This document shows, piece after piece, positions 12,263-12,354 of a stretch of 12,354 nucleotides of DNA. The notes beneath the pieces are model-generated. The model ran no database searches. It was not told where the DNA came from and was given only the letters and a program-made list of their open reading frames with translations. The position numbers were made by a program, and so were the translations under genes. Source of the DNA: an uncultured Collinsella sp. GTDB taxonomy: Bacteria; Actinomycetota; Coriobacteriia; Coriobacteriales; Coriobacteriaceae. Within the stretch, counting starts at the first letter, position 1. The number at the start of each line of letters is the position of its first letter. The DNA lies in the NCBI GenBank assembly GCA_900766165.1, contig CAAFUK010000012.1:1-12354 (forward strand), given 5' to 3'.

Positions 12263-12354
12263 TTATGCGGCGGAGGAGGCATCGTCCTCGTCCAGGGCGG
12301 CGAAGAGCTTCTTGCCGTCGAGGAGACGTTTGGTGACGTTTCTCATTCGGCCGA
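12263..12354 (-). CDS. C-terminal end of an unidentified protein (cut by the window edge)
   Basis: The minus strand reads without a stop from the right edge to TAA at 12265-12263, giving GRMRNVTKRLLDGKKLFAAL followed by the acidic tail DEDDASSAA. Third codon positions are strongly C/G, matching neighbouring genes, and the tail is typical of a protein end. Only about 30 residues are visible, so the family cannot be named. It lies 161 bp upstream of the ABC binding-protein gene on the same strand, with a promoter between them, so it is probably a separate unit. Confidence 0.55.
   Translation of the reverse strand, partial: GRMRNVTKRLLDGKKLFAALDEDDASSAA

Overview
The window reads as a chromosomal contig end from a moderately high-GC member of the Actinomycetota, most likely a Coriobacteriia gut bacterium of the Collinsella type. 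This placement is an inference from codon use (C/G-rich third positions), the tRNA-tuf and rpmG-tRNA-Trp-secE-nusG-rplK-rplA order, and the style of intergenic palindromes. No database was consulted. The first 25 bases match an Illumina read-2 adapter at 23 of 25 positions, so genomic sequence effectively starts near base 26 and the left end is an assembly boundary.

Bases 26-756 hold no gene. They contain a strong intrinsic terminator for a gene lost off the left edge, then a dense block (139-489) of two palindromic repeat families, then a good sigma-70-type promoter. From 757 the plus strand carries a translation block: tRNA-Tyr, tRNA-Thr, tRNA-Met and tuf (EF-Tu), closed by a terminator. 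A second unit follows: rpmG (L33), tRNA-Trp, secE, nusG, rplK (L11) and rplA (L1), also closed by a hairpin. The two units share an almost identical 18-bp promoter element. The tuf reading frame is interrupted by an in-frame TGA, and three codons later the catalytic histidine is changed to proline. Sequence error is the likeliest explanation.

From 5454 to the right end all genes are on the minus strand, convergent with the ribosomal operon. Reading in transcription order from the right: the C-terminal end of an unidentified protein; an ABC importer set of the COG2984/COG4120/COG1101 type (substrate-binding lipoprotein, permease, ATPase); a small predicted secreted peptide whose stop overlaps the start region of a MscS-type mechanosensitive channel; then a 638-residue protein with a ParB-like N-terminal part and a BMP/PnrA-like ligand-binding C-terminal part but no signal peptide. 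That last gene is translationally coupled by ATGA to a YfcE-like metallophosphoesterase.

Three copies of a 37-bp REP-like hairpin lie in the gaps at 5257, 8135 and 9160, all in the same orientation, and a degenerate inverted copy sits beside the first. The most unusual parts of the window are the repeat block at 139-489, the REP elements, the ParB-BMP/phosphoesterase pair, and the damaged tuf.
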